From: Flavobacterium palustre
GTDB lineage: Bacteria; Bacteroidota; Bacteroidia; Flavobacteriales; Flavobacteriaceae
DNA: 64,000 nucleotides
Reading direction: 5' to 3'
Assembly: GCF_014639535.1 (NCBI RefSeq)
Contig: NZ_BMGA01000005.1
Location: forward strand, 214,750-278,749
The notes below the pieces were generated by a model. The model was not told the origin of the DNA. It worked only from the letters and a program-made list of their open reading frames with translations, and searched no databases. Position 1 is the first letter of the stretch. Each line of letters opens with the position of its first letter. Of the stretch, positions 34,660-43,566 are shown piece after piece. The translations under genes were made by a program, and so were the position numbers.

Positions 34660-34678
34660 TAGGACAATTTTATCCTTT
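34660..34678 (+). promoter_or_regulatory. 19-bp element in the RIC promoter
   Basis: TAGGACAATTTTATCCTTT, 16 of 19 bases identical to the norC copy and followed by TTATTTA, close to a -7 box. Confidence 0.6.
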
Positions 34679-34732
34679 TTATTTAAAACATTATTTTATA
34701 GCAAAAAAATTAAAACTTAAAGAACAACAATT

Positions 34733-35461
34733 ATGGAAACATTAGAAAAAACAACCATCGGAGAATATGTAGCAAAAGATTTCAGAACAGCAGCCATTTT
34801 TTCAAAATACGGCATCGATTTTTGCTGCAAAGGAAACAGAACAATTGAAGAAGCCTGTGACAAAAAAGGACATGATTCAGAAACTATTTTAAATGAAATC
34901 AATGCTGTTTTAAACACTAAAAATGATAACAACATCGATTTTCAATCATGGCCTCTGGATTTATTAGCCGATTATATCGAGAAAACCCATCACCGTTATG
35001 TGGAAGAAAAAACTCAAATCTTACTTCCTTTCTTAGACAAATTGTGCAGAGTACACGGCGCATCTCATCCTGAATTATTTGCCATCAATGAATTGTTCAT
35101 TGGCTGCGCAGGCGAGTTGGCACAACACATGAAAAAAGAAGAACTGATTTTATTTCCTTTTATCAAAAAAATGGTCAAAGCAACACTACAGGATGAGTTA
35201 GTAGAACAACCTCATTTTGGAACTGTCGAAAATCCAATTGCCATGATGATGCACGAACACGATGCCGAAGGAGAGCGTTTTAGAAAAATAGCCGGATTAA
35301 CCAATGATTATACCCCACCGGCAGATGCCTGCAATACTTACAAAGTAACCTTTGCCATGCTTCAGGAATTCGAACAGGATTTACACAAACACATTCACCT
35401 GGAAAACAACATCTTATTCCCAAAAGCAGTCGAATTAGAGAAAAAAATTTCAGCACAATAA
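34733..35461 (+). CDS. Iron-sulfur cluster repair di-iron protein (RIC/ScdA/YtfE)
   Basis: 242 residues. The N-terminal ScdA domain carries the double Cys (IDFCCKGNRTIEEAC) and the C-terminal part is a hemerythrin-like diiron domain with His/Glu in KTHHRYVEEK, GASHPELF, QHMKKEE, MHEHDAEGERF and KHIHLENN. It repairs Fe-S clusters damaged by NO or oxidants. Transcribed divergently from norC, fitting an NO-stress role. Short start: the ATG follows a spacer with the shared 19-bp element. Confidence 0.96.
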   Translation: METLEKTTIGEYVAKDFRTAAIFSKYGIDFCCKGNRTIEEACDKKGHDSETILNEINAVLNTKNDNNIDFQSWPLDLLADYIEKTHHRYVEEKTQILLPFLDKLCRVHGASHPELFAINELFIGCAGELAQHMKKEELILFPFIKKMVKATLQDELVEQPHFGTVENPIAMMMHEHDAEGERFRKIAGLTNDYTPPADACNTYKVTFAMLQEFEQDLHKHIHLENNILFPKAVELEKKISAQ

Positions 35462-35666
35462 TAAAAACAAATAAGTAAACAGGGGAGCGCTTAAAAAAAA
35501 GTTAGACACGAATTCCACCAATGGTCACTAATTCTAATCAATAAAAAATCAAATAACAAAATTTCTTTCTGCCTTTGGCAGATTCGTGGAATTAAAAAGA
35601 GTACAATTTGTGGTAATTATTTTTAAATGTGAATCCCAGGTAAGTAAACTAAAATCATCAAATGCT

Positions 35667-37757
35667 ATGGAAAAATATGTTATAAAAAGAAACGGCCAAT
35701 ACAAGCCTTTTGAACCTTTTAAAATAAAAGACGCTATCGAAAAAAGCTTCCTGAGTGTTTCCATGGCAATTGATGAAAACATTTTTGAAAATGTTATCCG
35801 GGACTTAGAGTCTAAGGAAACCTGGGCGGTAGAAGAAATTCAGGATTTAATCGAGAAAAATCTTTTTGAAAAAAAGTATTTTGAAGTCATGCGTTCGTTT
35901 ATGCTGTTCCGCCATACCCGAAAACTGCAACGCGAGCATATTGATGGTTTAAACGAAGACACCACTTATGTGGACAGCACTCAGACTATCGAAGAATACA
36001 TTGAACAAACCGATTGGCGCATTAATGCCAATGCCAATACCTCCTACTCTAATGCCGGTTTGGTCAATAATGTAGCGGGAAAAATCATTGCTAATTATTG
36101 GCTGGATAAAGTGTATACCAAAGAAGAAGGTTATGCCCACCGTAACGGAGATATTCACATTCATGATTTGGATTGCCTGACCGGCTATTGCGCCGGCTGG
36201 AGTTTGCGGGTATTATTGAACGAAGGTTTTAACGGTGTTCGCGGTCGTGTGGAAAGCAAAGCACCGTCGCATTTCAGGGAAGCGCTGGGACAAATGGCAA
36301 ATTTTCTTGGGATTTTGCAAAGCGAATGGGCAGGTGCTCAGGCTTTCAGTTCTTTCGATACTTATTTGGCGCCTTATGTTTTCAAAGACAATCTCTCTTT
36401 TGATGATGTACTGAAAGCGGTTCGCAGTTTTGTTTACAATCTGAATGTTCCGGCGCGTTGGGGACAATCGCCTTTTACCAACATCACTTTGGACTGGGTG
36501 GTTCCTGAAGATTTAAAAACGCAAATTCCGACGAAAAATGATTTACACTTTTTTGAAGGTAACTTCAATTATGATCTTTTAGTCAGAGCCAAAGAACGAG
36601 GTGTAACTAAATTAACCGATTTGCGTTACGAGCATTTCCAAGCCGAAATGAATCTCATCAACAAAGCTTATTACACCGTAATGACCGAAGGCGATGCCAA
36701 TGGACAGCCTTTTACCTTCCCGATTCCAACGGTAAATATCACCGAAGAATTTGACTGGAACGGAGAAAATACCGATTTACTTTTCGAAAATACAGCTAAA
36801 ATTGGTTCTTCTTATTTTCAGAACTTTATCGGGAGCCAATATGTTTTGGATGAAAACGGAAATAAAACAGAAAATCCGAATGCTTATAAACCCAATGCCG
36901 TTCGCTCTATGTGTTGTCGTTTACAATTAGATTTACGCGAATTGTTAAAACGCGGAAACGGTCTTTTTGGAAGTGCCGAAATGACGGGAAGTATTGGTGT
37001 TGTGACCATCAACATGGCGCGTTTGGGCTATTTGTACAAAGGAAATAAAGCCGAATTATTCGAACAATTAGACCAATTATTATACATTTCAAAATCGACT
37101 TTGGAGAAAAAAAGAATCTTTATTCAGGAAATGTACGACCGTGGTTTGTATCCGTACACCAAGCGTTACCTGCAACATTTCAGAAATCATTTTTCTACCA
37201 TCGGCGTAAACGGAATCAACGAAATGATTGTCAATTTTTCCGAAAATCAGGACACAATAACTTCCAACACAGGAATCGCATTAGCTTCTGAAATTCTGGA
37301 TCATATTCGCAACCGAATGAAAGAATTTCAGGAACAAACCGGAAATTTATATAATCTGGAAGCCACGCCAGCCGAAGGAACGACCTATCGTTTTGCCAAA
37401 GAAGACAAGAAACGCTTTGCCGATATTTATCAGGCGGGACAGGAAGAAAATATTTATTACACTAACAGTTCGCAAATTCCGGTAAATCATACCGAAGATC
37501 CATTCGAAGCCTTGTTTTTACAGGATGAATTACAATGCAAATACACCGGAGGAACGGTTTTACATTTGTATATGAGTGAAAAAATCAGTTCTCCTGAAGC
37601 CTGTAAACAATTTGTAAAAAAAGTGTTGTCTAACTTCAAACTGCCTTACATCACCGTAACGCCGGTATTTAGTGTTTGTCCTGTTCATGGTTATTTGAAC
37701 GGCGAGCATGAATATTGCCCGAAATGTGATGATCTTTTATTAATGGAAAAAAGTTAG
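35667..37757 (+). CDS. nrdD: Anaerobic ribonucleoside-triphosphate reductase NrdD, main part (lacks glycyl-radical tail)
   Basis: 696 residues from the Met at 35667 (MEKYVIKRNGQYKPFEPF, the normal ATP-cone start; the longer frame begins in repeat DNA). ATP-cone about 1-90, then the class III reductase barrel. The C-terminus has the zinc-site Cys of NrdD (SVCPVHGYLNGEHEYCPKC) but stops at LLLMEKS, about 40-50 residues short of the RVxGY glycyl-radical tail. That tail is on a separate downstream gene (37847-38011). It makes dNTPs without oxygen, in line with the denitrifying neighbourhood. Confidence 0.93.
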   Translation: MEKYVIKRNGQYKPFEPFKIKDAIEKSFLSVSMAIDENIFENVIRDLESKETWAVEEIQDLIEKNLFEKKYFEVMRSFMLFRHTRKLQREHIDGLNEDTTYVDSTQTIEEYIEQTDWRINANANTSYSNAGLVNNVAGKIIANYWLDKVYTKEEGYAHRNGDIHIHDLDCLTGYCAGWSLRVLLNEGFNGVRGRVESKAPSHFREALGQMANFLGILQSEWAGAQAFSSFDTYLAPYVFKDNLSFDDVLKAVRSFVYNLNVPARWGQSPFTNITLDWVVPEDLKTQIPTKNDLHFFEGNFNYDLLVRAKERGVTKLTDLRYEHFQAEMNLINKAYYTVMTEGDANGQPFTFPIPTVNITEEFDWNGENTDLLFENTAKIGSSYFQNFIGSQYVLDENGNKTENPNAYKPNAVRSMCCRLQLDLRELLKRGNGLFGSAEMTGSIGVVTINMARLGYLYKGNKAELFEQLDQLLYISKSTLEKKRIFIQEMYDRGLYPYTKRYLQHFRNHFSTIGVNGINEMIVNFSENQDTITSNTGIALASEILDHIRNRMKEFQEQTGNLYNLEATPAEGTTYRFAKEDKKRFADIYQAGQEENIYYTNSSQIPVNHTEDPFEALFLQDELQCKYTGGTVLHLYMSEKISSPEACKQFVKKVLSNFKLPYITVTPVFSVCPVHGYLNGEHEYCPKCDDLLLMEKS

Positions 37758-37813
37758 ATGTTAAGAGTTAAGCGTCAGTAAAATTGGCAACTAACTCCTA
37801 ACCCTTAACACAT

Positions 37814-37834
37814 AACTCATAACTCATAACTCAT
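37814..37834. repeat. Tandem heptamer AACTCAT x3
   Basis: Three exact copies of AACTCAT lie in the 89-base gap between nrdD and its separate tail gene. Confidence 0.9.
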
Positions 37835-37846
37835 AATCCGAAAAAC

Positions 37847-38011
37847 ATGAAAACAGCCACGAACCCTATTTTAGAAGAAAAACAGCATTTAAGAACCAAA
37901 TGCTTAGTGTACACCCGAGTAATGGGCTATCACCGACCTGTAGAAAGTTTCAACATTGGAAAAAAAGGAGAACACAAACAACGCACTCATTTCAATGAAG
38001 GAAAATGTTAG
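37847..38011 (+). CDS. Separate glycyl-radical C-terminal fragment of NrdD
   Basis: 54 residues, start MKTATNPILEE. Residues 16-48 carry RTKCLVYTRVMGYHRPVES and FNIGKKGEHKQRTHF, matching the last segment of class III reductases, where the Gly of RVxGY (here Gly27) bears the radical. The main NrdD gene ends without this segment. In-frame stops occur upstream of its ATG, and the 89-base gap with a repeat argues against a single-base sequencing error. Its end overlaps the nrdG start by 17 bases, suggesting translational coupling. Whether the two parts assemble is inferred. Confidence 0.85.
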   Translation: MKTATNPILEEKQHLRTKCLVYTRVMGYHRPVESFNIGKKGEHKQRTHFNEGKC

Positions 38012-38684
38012 TACACCTATTTACAGCATAACGCCTTTTACTTTATTAGATTATGCGCATCAATCAGCCTGTATTCTTTGGTTTGCAGGCTGTAATATGC
38101 GTTGCCTTTATTGTTACAATCCCGAAATTGTTCTTGGAAAAGGAAGTATTTCTTTCGAAAAAACGCTTGCTTTTCTTCATTCCCGTAAAAATTTACTCGA
38201 TGCAGTTGTTTTTAGCGGAGGCGAATGTTTGTTACACAAAAACATCATTGAACTGATTATCGAAGTCAAAAAAATGGGCTTCCTGGTAAAAATTGACACC
38301 AACGGTTCAAAACCAAATATCCTAAAAACACTGATAGAAAAGCAATTAATTGATTATGTCGCTTTGGATTTTAAAACCCTGCCAGAGCATTTTGAAAAAA
38401 TAACCCAATCACTGCTTTTTTCTCCGTTTGAAAAATCCTTACATTTATTGCTGGAAAGCCCGCTTCCGTTTGAAGTACGCACCACTGTTCATTCGGAATT
38501 GCTTACTGAGAAAGACATCCAACAAATGATTGTTTATTTAGAAAAGAAAAATTACACCGGAAATTATTACATCCAGCATTTTGTAAATGATGTAAAAACT
38601 CTGGAAAAATTAGGGCATTCGTTCCGGAAATTAGACAGTCAACAACTTTCTACACCAAAAATCAACGTCCATTTTAGAGGATAA
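37995..38684 (+). CDS. nrdG: Anaerobic ribonucleotide reductase activase NrdG
   Basis: 229 residues from the Met at 37995 (MKENVSTPIYSITPF); the longer frame begins inside the glycyl-tail gene. Radical SAM motif CNMRCLYC (Cys-x3-Cys-x2-Cys) followed by FSGGECLL and DTNGSKP, typical of glycyl-radical activases. It uses S-adenosylmethionine to create the glycyl radical on the reductase, here apparently on the separate small protein. Confidence 0.92.
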   Translation: MKENVSTPIYSITPFTLLDYAHQSACILWFAGCNMRCLYCYNPEIVLGKGSISFEKTLAFLHSRKNLLDAVVFSGGECLLHKNIIELIIEVKKMGFLVKIDTNGSKPNILKTLIEKQLIDYVALDFKTLPEHFEKITQSLLFSPFEKSLHLLLESPLPFEVRTTVHSELLTEKDIQQMIVYLEKKNYTGNYYIQHFVNDVKTLEKLGHSFRKLDSQQLSTPKINVHFRG

Positions 38685-38686
38685 TT

Positions 38687-39904
38687 ATGCAAAAATCCTG
38701 GCTTTTAATCTGTTTTATCAATTTCTTTATCGCAGCTCTCATGGGATTACTGCTTCGATTGCTGTATGTATTCTCTGTTGAAAGTATCAATTATCAGTTT
38801 TTATTGCACGGACATTCTCATGTTGCCATGTTAGGCTGGGTTTACCTGATGATTTACAGTTTGATTGTTCATTTTTTTATTCCAAAAACAGCACAACAAA
38901 AACCCGTTTACAACCGATTATTCTGGCTAACCGAAATTGCTGTTATCGGTATGATGTTTCGCTTTCCTGTTGAAGGATATGCTTTATTTTCGATTACCTT
39001 TTCTACACTACATATTTTTTGCAGTTATTATTTCTGCCGATTAGCCTGGAAAGATGCCCGTACTGAGTCGCTGCCTGAAAAACTACTTTTGAGAACGGCT
39101 TTATTTTTTATGATTGTATCAACTTTAGGTGTTTGGTGTTTGGGTCCGGCAGTTGGATTATTAGGTAAAGCCAGTGCTTTTTATCAAATTGCCATTCAGT
39201 TTTTCCTGCATTTCCAATTTAACGGTTGGTTTTTGTTTGCCATTTTAGCCTTATTTTTTAATCAGTTAAAAGGCAATATCAACGAAAAGCAATTTCAACT
39301 ATTCTATAATTTATTGGTTACAGCTACCGTTTTAACTCTTGCTTTGCCGGTGAGTTGGTATCTTCCTAATCCTGCTTTTCATTGGATAAACAGTCTGGGA
39401 GTGCTATTGCAACTGCTTTCTTTTATCCTTTTTATTCAAATAATCAGACCGCATTTTCAAACTTTCTTTGCCAATTTAAAACCCGTTGAAAAACTGGTTT
39501 ATGGTTTTGCCTTAACCTCATTGTTCTTGAAAATTATCATTCAATTAGTGGTTTTAATTCCGGAATTAGCCCAAATTTCACATCAGATTCGGAATTTTGT
39601 CATTGGTTATATCCATCTGACGATGTTAGGGATTATCACTGGTTTTTTGTTTGCTTTTCTGCTAAAAAATTCTTTTTTAAACGACTCAAAAAAAATATCC
39701 AATTGGGAAATAAAACTATTCATTTTTAGCTTTGTACTAACCGAATTGCTGTTATTCGGACAAGGCATTTATCTCTTTTTAGGCCTTGGACAATTTCCAT
39801 GTTATTACCAAAATCTATTTTTATCTAGTATTTTCTTACCTATAGCTATTTTTATGCTTGTTTTAGGGCTTTTTAAAGGCACAATTAAATCACATAAATA
39901 CTGA
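38687..39904 (+). CDS. Histidine-rich 12-helix membrane protein, heme-copper-oxidase-like or NnrS-like
   Basis: 405 residues, about 12 transmembrane helices. His41, His43 and His45 in LLHGHSHVAMLGW, a His near 175 (FFLHFQFNGWF) and His310 (GYIHLTMLGIITGF) sit in helices and could bind heme or metal, as in heme-copper oxidase subunit I or NnrS, a membrane protein of NO tolerance. The proton-channel and Cu-ligand motifs of a true oxidase are not clear. It starts two bases after nrdG and precedes the NsrR-like gene, so an NO- or anaerobiosis-linked role is likely but unproven. Confidence 0.65.
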   Translation: MQKSWLLICFINFFIAALMGLLLRLLYVFSVESINYQFLLHGHSHVAMLGWVYLMIYSLIVHFFIPKTAQQKPVYNRLFWLTEIAVIGMMFRFPVEGYALFSITFSTLHIFCSYYFCRLAWKDARTESLPEKLLLRTALFFMIVSTLGVWCLGPAVGLLGKASAFYQIAIQFFLHFQFNGWFLFAILALFFNQLKGNINEKQFQLFYNLLVTATVLTLALPVSWYLPNPAFHWINSLGVLLQLLSFILFIQIIRPHFQTFFANLKPVEKLVYGFALTSLFLKIIIQLVVLIPELAQISHQIRNFVIGYIHLTMLGIITGFLFAFLLKNSFLNDSKKISNWEIKLFIFSFVLTELLLFGQGIYLFLGLGQFPCYYQNLFLSSIFLPIAIFMLVLGLFKGTIKSHKY

Positions 39905-39936
39905 AAATTGAGTCGAATAATAACGCTTATTTTCTA

Positions 39937-39944
39937 TAAATTTG
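39937..39944 (+). promoter_or_regulatory. -7 box of the NsrR-like gene
   Basis: TAAATTTG, 13 bases before the start codon; the preceding AATAATAACGCTTATTTT contains AATAA and TTATT arms. Confidence 0.5.
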
Positions 39945-39957
39945 TAAAAAACTAATT

Positions 39958-40392
39958 ATGTTCTCTAAAACCTGTGAATACGGGATTCGGGCAACTATTT
40001 TCATTGCATCTGAATCCTATCAAAACAATAGAGTCGGACTGAAAGATATTGCCAAAAAGATAGATTCTCCTGAGGCTTTTACTGCCAAGATATTACAGAT
40101 TTTATCCAAAAACAATATTATCAATTCTATCAAAGGTGTGGGCGGTGGCTTTGAGATTCCAAAAGAAAAAATGAGTCAACTCAAATTGTCTCAAATTGTA
40201 ACGGCACTGGAAGGCGATTCTGTTTTTACCGGATGTGGTTTGGGTTTAAGCCATTGTTCTGAGGAACATCCTTGTCCGGTACATGAAAAATTCAAATCGA
40301 TTAGAAATGAATTGGCTTTTATGTTAGAAAACACTAATTTGGAGGAATTAGCAATGGGAATTAAATCAGGAGATACTTTTTTAAGGTATTAA
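39958..40392 (+). CDS. NsrR-like Rrf2-family regulator
   Basis: 144 residues. A winged-helix domain (MFSKTCEYGIRATIFIA, KKIDSPEAFTAKILQILS, KGVGGGFEI) is followed by three Cys (93, 100, 106: TGCGLGLSHCSEEHPC), spaced as Cys-x6-Cys-x5-Cys, like the Fe-S ligands of NsrR. NsrR senses NO through an Fe-S cluster. It is adjacent to NO-related genes and could bind the shared 19-bp element, which is inference. IscR is an alternative, but there are no suf/isc genes nearby. Confidence 0.82.
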   Translation: MFSKTCEYGIRATIFIASESYQNNRVGLKDIAKKIDSPEAFTAKILQILSKNNIINSIKGVGGGFEIPKEKMSQLKLSQIVTALEGDSVFTGCGLGLSHCSEEHPCPVHEKFKSIRNELAFMLENTNLEELAMGIKSGDTFLRY

Positions 40393-40468
40393 CTTTTTAA
40401 ACTAAATTAGCTTTACAAAACAAAAACAACAAACAACAACATAGTACACTTGTAATCAAGATTAAACA

Positions 40469-41413
40469 ATGGACACAAACAAAATAAAAGATCTGAAAGA
40501 GCGCATCTTACAATTAAAAAAAGAGAAAAATGCAGTTCTTTTAGCACATTATTATCAGGAAAATGATATTCAGGATATCGCGGATTATGTAGGGGACAGC
40601 TTGGGATTATCACAAGAAGCAATGAAAGTGGATGCCGATATTATTCTTTTTGCAGGAGTCCATTTTATGGCTGAAACAGCTAAAATTTTAAATCCAAACA
40701 AAAAAGTAATTCTTCCGGATTTGAATGCAGGATGTTCTTTGGCAGAATCCTGTCCTCCGGACTTATTTAAAAATTTCATCAATCAGCATCCAGACCATAC
40801 CGTTATCACTTATGTGAATTGTTCTGCCGAAGTAAAAGCTTTGACTGACATTGTGGTTACTTCAGCAAATGCAGTGAAAATTGTAGAATCTATTCCAAAA
40901 GACAAGCCAATTATCTTTGCTCCGGACAAGAATCTAGGAAAATATGTAATTAGCAAAACAGGTCGTGACATGTTACTTTGGGATGGTTCCTGCGTAGTGC
41001 ACGAAGCCTTTTCGTTGGATAAATTAATCGAATTGCACAAACAACATCCGGATGCAAAAATCATTGCGCACCCGGAATCTGAAACCCATATTTTAGCTAC
41101 TGCCAGCTATATTGGTTCGACTTCAGGAATGATTGATTATGTAAAAAACAATCCGAACAATAAATTCATTGTAGCTACTGAATTTGGTATTTTGCACAAA
41201 ATGCAACAGGAAGTACCTGATAAAATCTTAATTCCTGCTCCGGCAAAAGAGGATAATACTTGTGCTTGCAGCGAATGTGGTTACATGAAAATGAATACTT
41301 TACAAAAAGTATACGATTGTTTAGTAAACGAAAGCCCTGAAGTTTACGTATCCGAAGACATTATCCAAAAAGCATTAGTTCCAATTGAGAGAATGCTTGA
41401 ATTATCAAAATAA
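40469..41413 (+). CDS. nadA: Quinolinate synthase NadA
   Basis: 314 residues, [4Fe-4S] quinolinate synthase of NAD biosynthesis, condensing iminoaspartate with dihydroxyacetone phosphate. Starts of the three domains are seen as [29 protein letters not shown] and [10 protein letters not shown]; cluster Cys are in [16 protein letters not shown] and [14 protein letters not shown]. It overlaps nadB by one base. Confidence 0.97.
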   Translation: MDTNKIKDLKERILQLKKEKNAVLLAHYYQENDIQDIADYVGDSLGLSQEAMKVDADIILFAGVHFMAETAKILNPNKKVILPDLNAGCSLAESCPPDLFKNFINQHPDHTVITYVNCSAEVKALTDIVVTSANAVKIVESIPKDKPIIFAPDKNLGKYVISKTGRDMLLWDGSCVVHEAFSLDKLIELHKQHPDAKIIAHPESETHILATASYIGSTSGMIDYVKNNPNNKFIVATEFGILHKMQQEVPDKILIPAPAKEDNTCACSECGYMKMNTLQKVYDCLVNESPEVYVSEDIIQKALVPIERMLELSK

Positions 41414-42963
41414 TGACAAATACCAATTACCTGATTATCGGTTCTGGTGTTGCCGGTTTGACATTTGCGCTTCGGATAGCAGAGCAATTTCCGAACAAAA
41501 AAATAACCATTGTAACCAAGGCCAATGCCGACGAATCAAATACCAAATATGCCCAGGGTGGTATAGCTATTGTTACCGATAAAAACGAAGATTCATACCA
41601 AAAACACATCGAAGATACTTTGATTTGTGGAGACGGATTATGTGATGAAGCCGTTGTAAAAATGGTCGTTACCGAAGGTCCCAAACGATTAAAAGAACTA
41701 ATCGAATGGGGAGCTAAATTTGACAAAAACTCCGATGGTAATTTAAATTTAGGTAAAGAAGGCGGGCATTCAGAAAATCGTGTGGTGCATCATAAAGACC
41801 AAACTGGTCATGAAATTGAACGCGCAATCTTGATGCAAGTTTATCAAAAAGAAAACATCACAGTTCTGGATCATCATTTTGCTGCCGATTTAATTACCGC
41901 TGACAACTACTGTTTAGGAGCTATTGTTTTAGACGAAAGCACCAAACAAATAAGCACTTACCTATCTGACATTACGCTATTGGCAACAGGCGGAATAGGT
42001 CATCTTTATGGACATACCACTAATCCTGTAATTGCAACCGGAGACGGAATTGCTATGGCATACCGTGCGCATGCCAAGATTAAAGAAATGGAATTCATCC
42101 AATTCCATCCTACCGCTTTTTATGAAGAATCTACCGGTTCTAAATTTTTGATTTCAGAAGCGGTTCGCGGTTTTGGTGCTTATTTGCGTACCAAAAAAGG
42201 ACATCGTTTCATGATCGATTATGATGCCCGTGAAGAATTGGCTTCCAGAGATATTGTTTCTCAAAGTATTGATTTGGAACTGAAAAAATCAGGTGATGAT
42301 TGTGTCTATTTAGATTGCACTCATCTGGATATAGAAGCTTTCAAAAAGCATTTTCCAATGATTTACAATCATTGTCTGAAATCAGGAATTGACATTGCAA
42401 AAGACTGGATTCCGGTAGTACCGGCACAACATTACATTTGTGGCGGAATTGTAGTTGATATGAACGGAAAAACATCGGTAACCAATTTATTTGCCTGTGG
42501 CGAATGTTCTCAAACCGGTTTGCATGGTGCCAACCGATTAGCATCCAATTCATTATTAGAAGCATTAGTGTATTCTAGTAGAATTTACGAATATCTGGCC
42601 AATCCTAATTTGGAAATAAAAACAATAAAGAAGGAGATTCAGGAAACAGAAACATCTGAAAAACCGGAAATAGATGCTAACTATTTGACAAAATTAAAAG
42701 CTAATCTTCAGCACTTAATGAGACAAAATGCAGGTATTGTTAGATATGACGCGGATTTGATTAAAGCTAAAGAACAACTTTTAAATTGGAAACAGGAAAT
42801 AGAAGCAATTGGTAAAACACATCAAATCAACACTTCCTATTATGAATTATTAAACATGATTACTATAGGATATTTGATTGTAACCCAATCTATTGAAAGA
42901 CATGAAAATCGTGGTGGTTTTGTAAAATTTGAATCGGCTTCATTCGTTAAAAAAAATTCCTAA
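41413..42963 (+). CDS. nadB: L-aspartate oxidase NadB
   Basis: 516 residues, FAD flavoprotein. N-terminal dinucleotide fold IGSGVAGLTFALRIAE; the substrate-site segment reads FIQFHPTAFY, and a further conserved stretch ANRLASNSLLEALVYSSR. Oxidises L-aspartate to iminoaspartate for NadA, with fumarate or oxygen as acceptor, so it can work without oxygen. Translationally coupled to nadA by an overlapping TAATG. Confidence 0.97.
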   Translation: MTNTNYLIIGSGVAGLTFALRIAEQFPNKKITIVTKANADESNTKYAQGGIAIVTDKNEDSYQKHIEDTLICGDGLCDEAVVKMVVTEGPKRLKELIEWGAKFDKNSDGNLNLGKEGGHSENRVVHHKDQTGHEIERAILMQVYQKENITVLDHHFAADLITADNYCLGAIVLDESTKQISTYLSDITLLATGGIGHLYGHTTNPVIATGDGIAMAYRAHAKIKEMEFIQFHPTAFYEESTGSKFLISEAVRGFGAYLRTKKGHRFMIDYDAREELASRDIVSQSIDLELKKSGDDCVYLDCTHLDIEAFKKHFPMIYNHCLKSGIDIAKDWIPVVPAQHYICGGIVVDMNGKTSVTNLFACGECSQTGLHGANRLASNSLLEALVYSSRIYEYLANPNLEIKTIKKEIQETETSEKPEIDANYLTKLKANLQHLMRQNAGIVRYDADLIKAKEQLLNWKQEIEAIGKTHQINTSYYELLNMITIGYLIVTQSIERHENRGGFVKFESASFVKKNS

Positions 42964-43072
42964 GTCAAATTTATCATTTAAAAAGTCATTCAACATTTTT
43001 TTATTAATAATTAAACCTTTTATTCTTTTTACTATCTTAATGCTATAACTTTTAACATAAATCAAAAAAGAA

Positions 43073-43516
43073 ATGAAAAAATTAATTATTGCCGCATTAT
43101 TGATTGTTGGAGTAGCAGGTTTTGCTCAGGACAACAATGACAGACCACAAAGAGGTAACATGGGAAACATGACTCCGGAGCAGCGTACAGAACAACGTGT
43201 TGCAAGAATGACTAAAGATTTAAACTTAGATGCAAAACAACAGGAGCAACTAAAACAACTTTATGCTGACGAAGCTAAAAACAGAGAAGCCAGAATGGCG
43301 GAAATGAAAGACAAAAAAGGTCAAGGCAGAGAAATGATGGCTGAACAAAGAAAAGCTATGGAAGGAAAAATGGCCGCTATCTTAACTCCTGAGCAATTAG
43401 CAAAATGGAAAAGTAATCAGGAAAAAATGCAACAAAGAATGCAGCAAAGAATGAGTGAGAGACAAGGTGGTGGAATGGGAGATGACAGACCTGCCGGCGG
43501 TAATATGGAAAACTAA
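43073..43516 (+). CDS. Secreted helical Met/Gln-rich protein (Spy/CpxP-like)
   Basis: 147 residues with a signal peptide (cleavage near GFAQ) and a mature part rich in Met, Gln, Arg, Lys and Glu: LTPEQLAKWKSNQEKM is the helix-turn typical of small periplasmic LTxxQ proteins such as Spy/CpxP and of Bacteroidota DUF4890. Likely a periplasmic stress or metal-binding chaperone. A strong terminator follows immediately. Confidence 0.72.
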   Translation: MKKLIIAALLIVGVAGFAQDNNDRPQRGNMGNMTPEQRTEQRVARMTKDLNLDAKQQEQLKQLYADEAKNREARMAEMKDKKGQGREMMAEQRKAMEGKMAAILTPEQLAKWKSNQEKMQQRMQQRMSERQGGGMGDDRPAGGNMEN

Positions 43517-43554
43517 AAAAAAAGCTTCGAGATTAAACTCGAAGCTTTTTTTTT
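43517..43554. terminator. Strong bidirectional terminator
   Basis: AAAAAGCTTCGAG and CTCGAAGCTTTTT arms with A- and T-runs separate the Spy-like gene (+) from hemL (-). Confidence 0.93.
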
Positions 43555-43566
43555 GCTCTTTAAAAA

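Noticed and set aside
37814-37834. CRISPR-like array
   Set aside because: Three 7-bp units without spacers are a plain tandem repeat; no cas genes present.
37755-37847. Sequencing frameshift explaining the split NrdD
   Set aside because: The gap has a repeat, in-frame stops and a separate ATG, and the tail gene overlaps nrdG; a single indel could not join the frames.
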